Positions 55,220 through 64,000 of a stretch of 64,000 nt of DNA are shown piece by piece (the first letter of the stretch is position 1; each line of letters begins with the position of its first letter). The notes below the pieces were generated by a model. The model did not search any database and was not told the DNA's origin. It worked only from the letters and a program-made list of their open reading frames with translations. The translations under genes were made by a program, and so were the position numbers. Origin of the DNA: Bacteroidota bacterium (GTDB taxonomy: Bacteria > Bacteroidota > Bacteroidia > AKYH767-A > 2013-40CM-41-45); NCBI GenBank assembly GCA_016720935.1, contig JADKJP010000003.1, positions 376,775 to 440,774 of the forward strand. The letters run 5' to 3'.

Positions 55220-56853
55220 ATGTTCTGGCGAATGTCCTTGGTAAAACCTATGAAGAAATATTTGGCGAGTTTGAAGGGACAGAATACGATGACATGGAAT
55301 TCGCGGGTGATGTGAAATATCATCTTGGTTTTTCCAGTGATGTTGTCACAACTTCTGGAAAGAAAATCCACCTCAGTGTCGCTCCAAATCCTTCTCACCT
55401 CGAAACGGTTGATCCGATTGTACAGGGTGTTGTGCGTTCCAAAATTGACAACACTCCCGGTGGTAATGAAGATCAGATCGCGCCCATTCTGATTCATGGT
55501 GACGCCGCAATCGCCGGTCAGGGTGTCGTGTATGAAGTAATTCAAATGTCTTTGCTGAGAGGATATCGGACAGGCGGAACCATTCACCTGGTAACGAATA
55601 ATCAAATCGGATTCACTACAAATTATATCGACGGTCGTTCAAGTACATACTGTACGGATGTTGCCAAAGTCACGCTCTCTCCTGTCTTCCACGTAAATGG
55701 AGATGATGTTGAAGCATTGGTCTACACCATCGAACTCGCAATGGAGTTCAGACAGAAATTTCACCGTGATGTATTCATTGATATTCTCGGATACCGGAAA
55801 TATGGTCACAACGAAGGCGATGAGCCCCGGTTCACACAACCTTTGCTCTACAAAGCAATCGCGGAACATCCGAATGCTCGTGAAGTGTACAATGCGAAAC
55901 TTCTCTCTCAGGGAGAAGTGGAGGCAAGCCTGGCGCGTGAGCTCGAAAAAGAATTCAAAGCCATGCTCCAGATTAGTCTGGATACAGCCCGACAATCAAA
56001 AAGTAAAAAGAAAGTTTCTCCACACCTCGAAGGAAGCTGGAAAGGTTTACGCATTTCAAATGAATCCGATTTCGAAACTTCTCCTGAAACGGGAGTAGAG
56101 AAAAAAATCTTAATCGATATCGGAAATAAAATCTCGACACTTCCTTCCGATAAAAAATTCTTCAGTAAGACAGTCCGCTTATTCGAAGACAGAAAAAAAC
56201 TTGTCACGGATGAAAAAGCAGATTGGGCCATGGCGGAATTACTGGCTTATGGAACACTGCTGAAAGACGGTTTCCCTATCCGGTTCAGTGGACAAGATGT
56301 AGAACGTGGAACTTTTTCTCACCGTCACGCAGTTGTTCGTGTGGAGGATTCTGAAGAACAGTATACACCTCTTGCTAATGTAGATCCAAAGCAGGCGTCA
56401 TTTTCTATTTACAATTCTCTGCTCTCGGAATATGCGGTTCTTGGATTTGAATATGGTTATGCCATGTCGACACCAAACGCTCTTGTAATCTGGGAAGCGC
56501 AGTTTGGTGATTTCATGAATGGTGCGCAGATTGTGATTGACCAGTACATCAGCAGCGCCGAAGACAAATGGAACCGGATGAATGGCATCGTCATGTTATT
56601 GCCTCACGGTTATGAAGGCCAGGGAGCGGAGCATTCGAGCGCGCGTCTGGAACGTTTCCTCAACCTATGTGCTGAACACAATATGCAGATTGTGAATTGC
56701 ACTACGCCAGCGAACTTCTTTCATGCATTGCGTCGTCAGTTAAAACGTCCGTTCAGAAAACCTTTGGTTGTTTTTCTCCAAAGAGTTTGTTGCGTCATCC
56801 ACGTTGTGTTTCTTCTTTTGATGATTTGTCAAAAGGTGGATTCCGCGAAGTGA
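55198..56853 (+). CDS. sucA: 2-oxoglutarate dehydrogenase E1 (SucA), central fragment
   Basis: This frame carries the SucA core: GMAHRGRLNVLANVLGKTYE, PSHLETVDPIVQG, HGDAAIAGQGVVYE, YRKYGHNEGDEPRFTQP (ThDP/Mg binding), LLPHGYEGQGAEHSSAR and NCTTPANFFHALRRQ. It breaks again at about 56771-56775, where a T5 run (GTTGTTTTTCTCC) is one T short; the true continuation is VFSPKSLLRHP. No catalytic loss is implied, because the joined product is complete. Confidence 0.93.
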   Translation: MAHRGRLNVLANVLGKTYEEIFGEFEGTEYDDMEFAGDVKYHLGFSSDVVTTSGKKIHLSVAPNPSHLETVDPIVQGVVRSKIDNTPGGNEDQIAPILIHGDAAIAGQGVVYEVIQMSLLRGYRTGGTIHLVTNNQIGFTTNYIDGRSSTYCTDVAKVTLSPVFHVNGDDVEALVYTIELAMEFRQKFHRDVFIDILGYRKYGHNEGDEPRFTQPLLYKAIAEHPNAREVYNAKLLSQGEVEASLARELEKEFKAMLQISLDTARQSKSKKKVSPHLEGSWKGLRISNESDFETSPETGVEKKILIDIGNKISTLPSDKKFFSKTVRLFEDRKKLVTDEKADWAMAELLAYGTLLKDGFPIRFSGQDVERGTFSHRHAVVRVEDSEEQYTPLANVDPKQASFSIYNSLLSEYAVLGFEYGYAMSTPNALVIWEAQFGDFMNGAQIVIDQYISSAEDKWNRMNGIVMLLPHGYEGQGAEHSSARLERFLNLCAEHNMQIVNCTTPANFFHALRRQLKRPFRKPLVVFLQRVCCVIHVVFLLLMICQKVDSAK

Positions 56854-57242
56854 TTGATGATGTAAGCGCGGATGCAAAACAGGTTAAAAAAGTTGTGGTT
56901 TGCTCCGGCAAAGTGTACTATGAATTATTGGAACAAAAAGAAAAAGATCAGGCAAATGATATCGCATTGGTAAGACTGGAGCAATTGTATCCTTTCCCTG
57001 CCGGACAATTGATCGCCTTGAAGAAAAAATATTCAAAAGCGACAGAGTGGATCTGGTTGCAGGAAGAGCCGATCAACATGGGTGCCTGGTCATATTTGTT
57101 GAGGACTTGTCAGGATATTTCTTTCAAAGTCATCGCCAGATCAGAAAGCGCCAGTCCTGCCACAGGATCTCACAAAACTCATGAACGCGAACAAAAGGAA
57201 CTCCTCAACAGAGTCTTCGAAAAAGTAGCCATCTCTCAATAA
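56697..57242 (+). CDS. sucA: 2-oxoglutarate dehydrogenase E1 (SucA), C-terminal fragment
   Basis: In frame from about 56770 this gives FSPKSLLRHPRCVSSFDD, VVVCSGKVYYELLEQKEK and IALVRLEQLYPFPAGQLIALKK, then EEPINMGAWSYLLR, the C-terminal transketolase-like domain of SucA. It ends 81 bp before sucB. The segment before the join (56697-56770) is the third reading frame of the preceding part and is not used. Confidence 0.9.
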   Translation: MHYASELLSCIASSVKTSVQKTFGCFSPKSLLRHPRCVSSFDDLSKGGFREVIDDVSADAKQVKKVVVCSGKVYYELLEQKEKDQANDIALVRLEQLYPFPAGQLIALKKKYSKATEWIWLQEEPINMGAWSYLLRTCQDISFKVIARSESASPATGSHKTHEREQKELLNRVFEKVAISQ

Positions 57243-57323
57243 TATCCCTCTGCGTCTCTTTGCGTCTTTGCGCGAAATATTTTCGGCAAAAGCCCAAAAG
57301 ACGCAATGAAAAAAATTATTCCT

Positions 57324-58163
57324 ATGTCAAAAGTCGAAATGAAAGTCCCCAGCCCCGGTGAATCCATCACTGAAGTTCAGATAGCAAGATGGATTTGCAA
57401 AGATGGCGCATACGTTGAAAAGGATGATGAGATCTGTGAGATTGATTCCGACAAAGCAACGTTGACACTGAATGCTGAAGCCTCAGGGACAATAAAAATT
57501 CTTGCGAAAGAAGGAGAAACTGTCGCTGTAGGCGCGGTTGTTTGTTCTATCGATACAGATGGAGTAGCGCCTGAGATTAAAAAGGAGGAAAAGCCAAAAG
57601 CAAAAAATGAAACTGCAGCTCCTGTCGCGACACCTGCTGTGGCTGCGAAAGAAGTAGCACCGGCTTCTTATGCTGCCGGCATTCCTTCTCCTGCTGCCGA
57701 AAAGCTGATGAAAGAAAAAGGCATCGCTCCGGCGCAGGTAAGTGCATCCGGTAAAGGTGGAAGAATTACTAAGGGAGATGTACTCAATGCCGGTAATGTT
57801 CCGGCAAATGCTTCAGCGGTCGCGCCTCTCAATCCGGGTGGTGAACGCAATGAGCGCAGGGAGAAGATGAGTATGCTCCGTAAAAAAGTTGCGGAACGAC
57901 TCGTTGCGGTGAAGCAGGAAACCGCAATGCTGACCACGTTTAACGAGGTTGACATGCGTCCGATTATGGATATTCGTAAACAGTATAAAGATAAATTCAA
58001 AGAAGCTCATGGTGTAAATCTGGGTTTCATGTCGTTTTTTACAAAGGCGGTGTGTGAAGCATTGTATGCTTTCCCTGCGGTGAATGCACGCATTGATGGT
58101 ACAGACCTGGTTTATCATGATTACTGTGATATTGGAATCGCGGTGAGCGCTCGAAAGGATTGA
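57324..58163 (+). CDS. sucB: Dihydrolipoyl succinyltransferase E2 (SucB/OdhB), N-terminal part
   Basis: The lipoyl domain starts MSKVEMKVPSPGESITEVQI and has the lipoylated Lys44 in EIDSDKATL. An Ala/Pro/Lys linker, an E3-binding domain (IPSPAAEKLMKEKGIAP, GGRITKGDVLNA) and the start of the acyltransferase domain (MSMLRKKVAERLVAVKQE, TFNEVDMRPIMDIRKQYKD) follow. I chose the Met at 57324 rather than 57306 because the family starts there. The frame stops at about 58155-58163, where one base is missing before GLMVPVIRNAE. Confidence 0.9.
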   Translation: MSKVEMKVPSPGESITEVQIARWICKDGAYVEKDDEICEIDSDKATLTLNAEASGTIKILAKEGETVAVGAVVCSIDTDGVAPEIKKEEKPKAKNETAAPVATPAVAAKEVAPASYAAGIPSPAAEKLMKEKGIAPAQVSASGKGGRITKGDVLNAGNVPANASAVAPLNPGGERNERREKMSMLRKKVAERLVAVKQETAMLTTFNEVDMRPIMDIRKQYKDKFKEAHGVNLGFMSFFTKAVCEALYAFPAVNARIDGTDLVYHDYCDIGIAVSARKD

Positions 58164-58570
58164 TGGTACCTGTGATTCGCAATGCAGAAACTTTGAGTCT
58201 GGCTCAGATCGAAGCCAACGTGATGGAGCTTGCGGAAGAGCTCGTGATGGAAAGATTTCCATCGATGAAATGACCGGTGGAACATTTACGATTACCAACG
58301 GTGGCGTTTTCGGGTCCATGTTATCAACTCCGATTATCAATCCTCCTCAAAGCGCGATTCTTGGAATGCACAATATCGTTGAGCGTCCTGTCGCTATCGA
58401 TGGAAAGGTGGAAATCCGTCCGATCACGTATGTCGCGCTCTTATGATCACCGCATCATCGACGGTCGCGAGTCTGTCGGGTTCCTGGTTAAAGTGAAACA
58501 AATGCTGGAGGATCCAACAAAGATGCTGTTTCATGGCAAAGATCCGGTGCAGACTTTGCTGGGGCTTTAA
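58164..58570 (+). pseudogene. sucB: SucB/OdhB C-terminal acyltransferase part, multiple frameshifts
   Basis: Reading across frames gives GLMVPVIRNAETLSLAQIEAN, KISIDEMTGGTFTITNGG, FGSMLSTPIINPPQSAILGM, VERPVAIDGKVEIRPITYVAL and SYDHRIIDGRESVGFLVKVKQ. The last contains the catalytic HxxxDG. At least two more one- or two-base losses occur (about 58236 and 58437). With these restored the E2 is complete to 58570. So many indels in a core TCA gene suggest sequence errors rather than real inactivation. Confidence 0.88.
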
Positions 58571-58886
58571 AGTGTTTAATCTGTATCAAATTTTCAATGG
58601 TTAATGGATTTGAACCAGCCCAAATGGGGTTCAGATCTTTTCATGCAAGTAATTAATGCCGCTTAAACTTCAATTTGTTAAATTATTGTGGCGGCATAAC
58701 TAATTCTAATGTAGGTTCTCTTCCATTATCCTCGGAACCCTGCATAAGATTGGTAGGGGTCATCTCTAAATAAACTTGAATTGTAGATTTCACGAATACA
58801 AATAAAACTGCAAATAAATGCTAGAAATCAGATGTATGTCTAATATTTGCTTTGGAAATGATCGTCTGTTTTTGTAAATTAGCTAG
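58571..58886. other. Non-coding interval after sucB
   Basis: No gene is recognised. TGAACC and GGTTCA (58611-58633) form a weak stem followed by GATCTTTT, which could terminate sucA-sucB transcription. The rest is AT-rich with no clear repeats. Confidence 0.4.
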
Positions 58887-59411
58887 GTGAAAAAGATAAA
58901 AGGGCTTGATTTTATTATCGACAAGCTAACAAACTCAATTGAAAATGTCGTTACTGGCGATATCTTTCAAACAGAGGTGTCTCTATTAACAAAACTAGAT
59001 TTGAAATCAATCACCAAAGGAAATGGCTGGACATTTAATTGGAAATCTGAAATTAGTGATCCTGCCAGAGAAGTTTACAAATTGACAATTATCAATAATT
59101 CCACAATCATTCAGGATTAATCAGTTTGGAAGTTAAGGTGGATCATGTTTTTTATGCATTTTGGTTGAGAGTGCACCTTTCAATAAAGGAAAATCCAAGA
59201 TGTATTCCGGTGTTGCTGGGAATTTGGTAGCATTTGCCTGTAAGTTATCTTTTCAAGAGGACATCAGGGAAATATTGCTTTCGTTTCAAAGACTCAGTTA
59301 ATTGGTCACTATGTGAAGACACTTGGTGCAGTTCATATTGGTGGTAGGGTATTAGTTATTGAATCCAAAGCAGCGCAAATATTAATTGACAAATATTTCC
59401 AAAATCAATAA
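58887..59411 (+). pseudogene. GNAT-like acetyltransferase domain protein, frame-disrupted
   Basis: The GTG-started frame gives KKIKGLDFIIDKLTNSIENV, TGDIFQTEVSLLTKLDLKS and TFNWKSEISDPAREVYKLT. Crossing about three frame breaks continues with LISLEVKVDHV, FMHLVESAPFNKGKSKMYSG, VAGNLVAFACKLSFQ, GNIAFVSKTQLIGHYVKTLG and VHIGGRVLVIESKAAQILID, ending at 59411. The fold pattern (SAPFNKGKxKxYxGVxGNL, then FVSKTxLIxHY) is N-acetyltransferase-like and known from Bacteroidota. A small protein gene starts 3 bp later. The reading is reconstructed, so details are uncertain. Confidence 0.6.
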
Positions 59412-59413
59412 AA

Positions 59414-59560
59414 ATGAAGACGATAAAAATTGACTTGGATATTGATTGTATCGGTGGCCAGGATAAATTGACTAAAGAGGAAGAAGATTAATTGCCGAAT
59501 ACTTCAATAAAAGAAAAAACAAATCAAAGCTTTCTCGTTCTTCAAATAAGAAGATAGTTT
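59414..59560 (+). pseudogene. Small partner protein of the GNAT-like gene, frame-disrupted
   Basis: MKTIKIDLDIDCIGGQDKLT is followed by KEEE, then a stop caused by one lost base. The next frame continues LIAEYFNKRKNKSKLSRSSN. The product would be a small basic-tailed protein starting 3 bp after the GNAT-like gene, so translational coupling is likely. Similar short proteins with FIGGQxxLTxEEExxIxxYF accompany this GNAT-like family in other Bacteroidota. Toxin-antitoxin-like pairing is possible but speculative. Confidence 0.5.
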
Positions 59561-59784
59561 TCGAAAAGGACCAAAGTTTCAATTTAATTTTCATTTACCA
59601 GAACCATGAACTGATGTATTATTTTGGTCTGCTTTGGTTTTGTAATATCATAATTTGGATTTTTCCGTAAAGAGCTAATCAGGTAATGACTAATATTCTT
59701 TTTAATAAGCACTATGCCAGGTTATAAATTTTTTGCTCGCTTTTTATTATGGCAAATCTTCAGATTTAGTTAATGTTTTGACAA

Positions 59785-60327
59785 ATGGTTCGAATATTTC
59801 TGGCAGTTTCCTCTTCCATTGAATTTGCGGAAACAATTGCAGCAAATGTTTTCCAGATACAGCAAATGCTGCAGGGTTTCGCTGGGCACCGGAAGAGAAT
59901 CTGCACATCACAATATTTTTATAGGTGAAGTAGAAGAAGAAGATTCCTCTCATCAGAGAAAAATACGGGGAGTCCTCAGTCCAACATTCATCCTTTCATC
60001 TCGAATTTGAGCAATTAGAATTTCGCGGACACAGCAGAAGCCATCAATGTTCTGGGCGTTTTTAAAAATCAGAAAATTTTTCTGTTTTATCAGCTAAAGG
60101 TTGCTTCAGAAGTACAGCAATACATGACAATAAAAGATTCAACACCAGGATCGATTCCACATATAACGATTGCGCGATTAAAGGGAATCAGATGTTGATA
60201 CTATTTCTCCTGAGTCTTTCGCGAAAATTGAATTGCCGGAAATTGATTACGTGGAATTATGGCAAACTGTTCACACCTTCCGGCGTAAATACCTTTCGCT
60301 GGACAAGTTTGATTTTGGAAAAAATAG
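59785..60327 (+). pseudogene. thpR: RNA 2',3'-cyclic phosphodiesterase (ThpR, 2H family), frame-disrupted
   Basis: The N-terminus MVRIFLAV fits ThpR. Both 2H motifs are present: HITI (at 59904, in RWAPEENLHITI, then FFIGEVEEE) and HITI (at 60158, in PHITIARLKG), the two His-x-Thr pairs of the active site. Several indels separate them, so no single frame spans the gene. The enzyme opens 2',3'-cyclic phosphates on RNA. It is convergent with nfu, the stops being about 20 bp apart. Confidence 0.7.
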
Positions 60328-60347
60328 AAAAAAAGATTTTAAGATAA

Positions 60348-60924
60348 TCAGCCTTCTTCAGCAACAACTTCATTCACTTCCGGTACAAGGCTTTTAATAA
60401 TTTTTCAATTCCGCCTTTTAATGTTTGTGAAGAAGATGGGCAGCCACTGCATGAACCTTCCATCACTAATGTAACTACACCATCTGAAAAAGATTTGAAA
60501 CGAATCGCACCGCCGTCTTGTTCGACAGGTTTAACATATTCGTCGAGGTTTTCAATGATCTTGGTTTCAATTGCAGAGGCAGTTTTTGTCCTGTCGATTT
60601 CGGATCAGCAATTTGTTCAACCGGACCGATAAACACAAGGTTGTCCGGTTTCAGATACCTTTTGATGAACTCTCTGAAGATTCCCATGGTTTCATACCAG
60701 TCCACATCTGAGTTTTTGGTCAGCGTTACAAAATTTGTCGTGATAAAAACGCCGGAAATGTAAAAACCCAAAAGGCTGCATGGCCAAAAGGGCAGTTCTT
60801 TGCCTGATCCTACACGTGTACTCAAGCACTGCCTTCCTCAAGGAGGTAGCGGTTCACTACAAATTTCATCTCGCCGGATTCGGCGTCGCCTCGGCATAAA
60901 CAGTGATTACTTTTTGATTTCCAT
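60348..60924 (-). pseudogene. NifU/Nfu-family iron-sulfur scaffold protein, frame-disrupted
   Basis: The minus-strand reading begins MEIKK and VITVYAEATPNP, then MKFVVNRYLLEEGS, the Nfu N-terminal domain. The middle is SGKELPFWPCSLLGFYISGV, FVTLTKNSDVDWYE and LKPDNLVFIGPVEQIADP. The C-terminal NifU domain reads VEQDGGAIRFKSFSDGVVTL, VMEGSCSGCPSSSQTLKGG and VPEVNEVVAEEG, with the CxxC (SCSGC) cluster site. At least two frame breaks occur (near 60900 and 60595). The protein delivers Fe-S clusters to client enzymes. Confidence 0.78.
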
Positions 60925-60952
60925 AGCTAATGCAAAGATACGATTTATTTTG

Positions 60953-61112
60953 GGGACGAGGACGGGGGCGAGGACGATTGGGTTCCGATTTCTTAGTTAA
61001 TGTTGTTAAATTGTTTTAATCTCCCGACTCCTGATTCCCGACTTCCAACCTAGAACCTCAGAAGGATTGCAGTCCCTTGTCTCCCGTCCCCCCGTCCCTC
61101 GTCTCCCGTTTT
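60953..61112. repeat. GACGGGGG / CCCCCGTC simple repeat in inverted arms
   Basis: GGGGACGAGGACGGGGGCGA (60953-60972, continuing to 60985) is answered by GTCTCCCGTCCCCCCGTCCC and related text (61078-61112) in complementary orientation. The arms flank about 90 bp between nfu and nadB. The unit also occurs at 9155-9184. Confidence 0.7.
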
Positions 61113-61138
61113 TCCTCCCCTTACCCCGTCCATCCCAC

Positions 61139-62716
61139 ATGACTACCTTTACACAAAACAAAGTAGATTTTTGGTTATCGGAAGCGGGATTGCCGGACCC
61201 ACCGTTTGCTCTGAAAGTGGCGAAACATGGCAAGGTTATCATTATCACCAAAGCAAACTCTGAAGATTCAATACAAATATGCTCAGGGCGGGATTGCAGG
61301 TGTGATGCACGGTCGGATACTTTTGAAAAACATGTTCAGGATACTCTGGAATGTGGTGCCGGATTATGCGATGAACGAATTGTAAGAATGGTCGTTACCG
61401 AAGGGCCGCGCATTCGTGGGATTATCGAATGGGGAACCAGGTTTGATAAAAATGAAACCGGAAGTTCGATCTTGCAAAAGAAGGCGGACACAGTGAGCAT
61501 CGCGTATTGCATTTCAAAGATGCACGGAAATGAAATTGAACGTGCATTGCTGGAACAGATCCATCAGCATCCCAATATTTCTATTTACACATTATTTTGC
61601 CGTTGATATAATTACGCAGCATCATCTTGGAAAAGAAGTGATGCGCAGCACGCAGGGATAGAATGTTATGGAGCATATGTCCTCAACTTGCAGACTAAAG
61701 CCTTGAAACGATTCTTAGCAAAGTGACATTGGTAGCTACGGGCGGGGCCAGGACAAGTTTACAAAGCCTCGCAATCCGGTTATTGCTGCGGTGATGGTAT
61801 CGCGATGGTTTATCGGGCAAAGAGCAGGTGAAGGACGCGGGTTTATTCAATTCCATCCAACGGCTTTGTACAATCGGCGAACATCATCATTCCTGATCAC
61901 CGAAGCTGTAAGGGGTTTCGGGCTGTTTGAAAACACAAGATGGTGTCGGTTCATGCAGAAGTACGATATGGGAACGGAAATCTCTTGCGCCTCGCGATAT
62001 TGTCGCACGCGCGGAGATTGATAACGAAATGAAAATTGGCAGAGATGAATTTGTTTTTCTGGATTGCCCGCCACATTCCCTTCGGTAAATTTGTAGAGCA
62101 TGCCAAACATCAGTAAAAGTACCAAAGCATTGGCATTGACGTTCTCAAAGACTTGCCAGTTCCTGTTGACACCGCCAACTCTCTATCTGTGGAGGAATAG
62201 TTGTCGATGAATTCGGCCGCAGCAACATTGAAATTTATATGCGGCGGGGAGAATGTGCCACTATACCAGTGCATGAACACCAGATAAGCTGGCGTCTAAT
62301 TCACTGTTGGAAGCCTTGTGTTTTCTCACCCGCGCTGCAATGAACGCGATTGCAACATATAATTCCGTTCAGTAGTAAAGAAGTTCCGGTTTGGGATGCA
62401 GAAGGAACCACCCAGCCCAATGAAATGGTTCTCATCACCCATAACCTGCACGAGTTGCGGGATGTGTTGAGCAACTATGTTAAACGTTGTGAGATTGAAT
62501 CAGCGATTGGTGATGCTTTGGATCATCTGAAGATCATTTATGGAGAAACCGAAGCTGTATGAACGCACGGTACTTTCTCCAAAACTATGCCGAACTCAGA
62601 ATCTCATTACTGTTTGCTTATCTCATTAAAATTCGCATTAAGGCAAAAGCAAAATGTTAGCTTACATTATTCGACAGATAATCCACGTCACAGAAACAAC
62701 AAAAAGCAATTAAGCT
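61139..62716 (+). pseudogene. nadB: L-aspartate oxidase (NadB), frame-disrupted
   Basis: Fragments in several frames spell NadB, the FAD enzyme that makes iminoaspartate for NAD synthesis. They include VIGSGIAGPTFALKVAKHGK (FAD-binding), SEDS, YAQGGIAGVMH-like text, GRGFIQFHPTALYN (active-site His and neighbours), VDTANSLSVEE/CGGIVVDEFGR, SNSLLEALCFLTRAA and the C-terminal LHYSTDNPRHR. Many one-base losses interrupt it. The longest intact pieces are 61139-61606, 61791-62021 and 62350-62562. The order of motifs and total length fit a complete gene with sequence errors. Confidence 0.85.
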
Positions 62717-62799
62717 GTAGGTGGAAAGGAACAGCAGGGCAACTGATCCGAAAAATATTTTCACTTAGACCGATGAATTGCATTCGCTCATAAATGATT

Positions 62800-63690
62800 T
62801 CATCACCAGGTGGAATTTAATCCGGTGTATGGAAAGTACGTCCCGTCCCTGAGACCCGTTGGAAAAGACGTATGGAAATCCGGCAGAATTTAAATTTCTC
62901 TGTTGCGTTTCAAAAACTTTGAGATCTCACCGGCTTTACGAATTTCCGATACTGTTTTCAGCAGCAGCGGAACAACCCGGAATGGAAGTAAGCAGGCATT
63001 TTGTTCCCTGATCTGCAGAAATCTCGTACTTCTTGAAAGGATTCGAATTGTTTTGCGGTCCACTTGCTGAAGGTATTGTTCGCTTATTATTGTGCATGGG
63101 CAGGAAGGTTCATCCCGCTAATCTTGATGACCGATGATCTGATCCGTCAAAGCAAGAATCCTCATAGTGGTTTTATCTGAAACATTCTGCTGAATTATCC
63201 GATCTTCTGGGAAATCGCTAAAAAGCTAAGAGACAAAAACAATTCTCCTGGGAGTGACTTTTGCATTGCTTGATTTCGCGGAAAAACATTTCCATAGTTT
63301 TCAGGAACTCATTGTGATGGAAACAGGAGGGATAGAAGGGAGAAAAGGAAATGGTCAGAAGAAGAAATACATGATGTTTGCAAAGGATTTGATGTACCTG
63401 CAATACATTCAGAATATGGAATGACGGAATTACTGTCTCAGGCATATTCAAAGGAGACGGTTTTGTTTTACTCCACCCTGGATGAAAATTTTCCTGAGAG
63501 ACACCAATGACCACTGCGGTGTTGAGCCCCGGTACTGGGTGGCATCAATGTCCGTGAATCTTGCAAGTTTGGTTCCTGTGCTTTCATCGCGACCCAGGAT
63601 TTGGAAAATGCACAACCGATGGCAACTTTGAAGTGATCGGTCGCTAGACTATAGTGACTGGAGAGGTTGTAATCTATTGGTTATCTGATC
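62800..63690 (+). pseudogene. LuxE-like acyl-protein synthetase, frame-disrupted
   Basis: Crossing frames gives VEFNPVYGKYV, IRFFKNFEIS (about 62900), FSSSGTTGMEVSRHFV, IVHGQEGSS and SGFYLKHSAELSDLL. ELIVMETGGIEGR, FDVPAIHSEYGMTELLSQAY and GGINV, SCAFIATQDL follow. These match the LuxE/acyl-activating enzyme pattern: an SSGTTG phosphate-binding loop and an EYGMTEL-type motif. The family activates fatty or other acyl groups with ATP. Indels are so dense that no frame exceeds about 100 residues. The substrate is unknown. Confidence 0.65.
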
Positions 63691-63793
63691 TGAAAGCAAT
63701 TTACAAAGGAAATTCCCGGTTTTACTCTTGAAATTCTCAGGCTGCATTCAAATCAATGATTACTTTTGCCATCTGAATCAATACATCTATCAA

Positions 63794-63982
63794 ATGAAAG
63801 ACAGGCGCCGCCTAATTATTATTGTTGTTTCAGTAGGACTGGAAGTCTTGTTTCCTGTACATCGTAAACCGTCTCGAAATTAAAACGGAAGATTACATCC
63901 AGCTTGATTCAATTTCTTTTTCGCGATCGCTGTTGTAGTCGGAATCGCAATGCTTCTAAACCATGAACAAAAAGAAATCTAA
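63794..63982 (+). pseudogene. Small membrane protein, possibly frame-disrupted
   Basis: MKDRRRLIIIVVSVGL begins a basic start and a hydrophobic span. A frame break follows, and FFAIAVVVGIAMLLNHEQKE forms a second span before the stop at 63982. It would be a two-span protein of about 60 residues. I do not recognise it, and the window ends 18 bp later. Confidence 0.35.
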
Positions 63983-64000
63983 CGGACCGGAATAAATGTT

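Overview
The window looks like a chromosomal segment of a Bacteroidota bacterium. The evidence is a TonB-dependent receptor with a carboxypeptidase-regulatory N-terminus, seven secreted proteins with type IX secretion (T9SS) C-terminal sorting domains, many secreted or lipidated proteins, and promoters of the Bacteroidota form TTTG-N19/20-TAnnTTTG in front of several genes.

Layout. 1-10.7 kb: a truncated TonB receptor, a secreted EEP-fold hydrolase, a RAYT-like tyrosine transposase with REP-type hairpins, a deoxyhypusine-synthase homologue, an alpha/beta hydrolase, a SpecificRecomb-family membrane protein and a PQQ-type beta-propeller. 10.9-22 kb: a small Cys protein, then a complete type II-C CRISPR-Cas locus. 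It has 64 repeats of 47 bp with mostly 30-bp spacers, then cas2, cas1 and a 1,450-residue cas9 on the minus strand. A compact tracrRNA gene is fired divergently from inside the cas9 start region. 22-25.7 kb: two T9SS cargo proteins. 25.9-32.3 kb: a probable copper-handling cluster with two related Cys-motif proteins, two outer-membrane barrels (one Met/His-rich), an MbnP-like lipoprotein, a cytochrome-like lipoprotein, a YHS-like lipoprotein and an HMA protein. A 198-bp MITE-like element sits between its two convergent halves. 32.4-54.3 kb: lipoproteins, T9SS cargo, PepD, an S41-type protease, DUF2807, DUF2339, DinB and a membrane-anchored LytTR regulator. 54.5-64 kb: sucA-sucB, a GNAT-like pair, thpR, nfu, nadB and a LuxE-like gene, almost all broken by single-base indels.

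The CRISPR locus is the most interesting part. The tracrRNA promoter is an exact TTTG-N19-TAGTTTTG match. The tracrRNA anti-repeat shows that crRNAs are read on the plus strand. Every full repeat carries TATCTTTG with GTTG 18 nt upstream, a near-consensus promoter pointing into the next spacer. The array may therefore make each crRNA from its own promoter, as in Neisseria type II-C systems but with the Bacteroidota sigma-factor consensus. The outermost plus-strand-upstream repeat is altered in the part that pairs with tracrRNA but keeps both promoter boxes.

From about 55 kb onward, conserved genes are interrupted by many one-base losses, often in homopolymers. This looks more like falling sequence quality near a contig end than real gene decay, so function is assigned there through the frameshifts.
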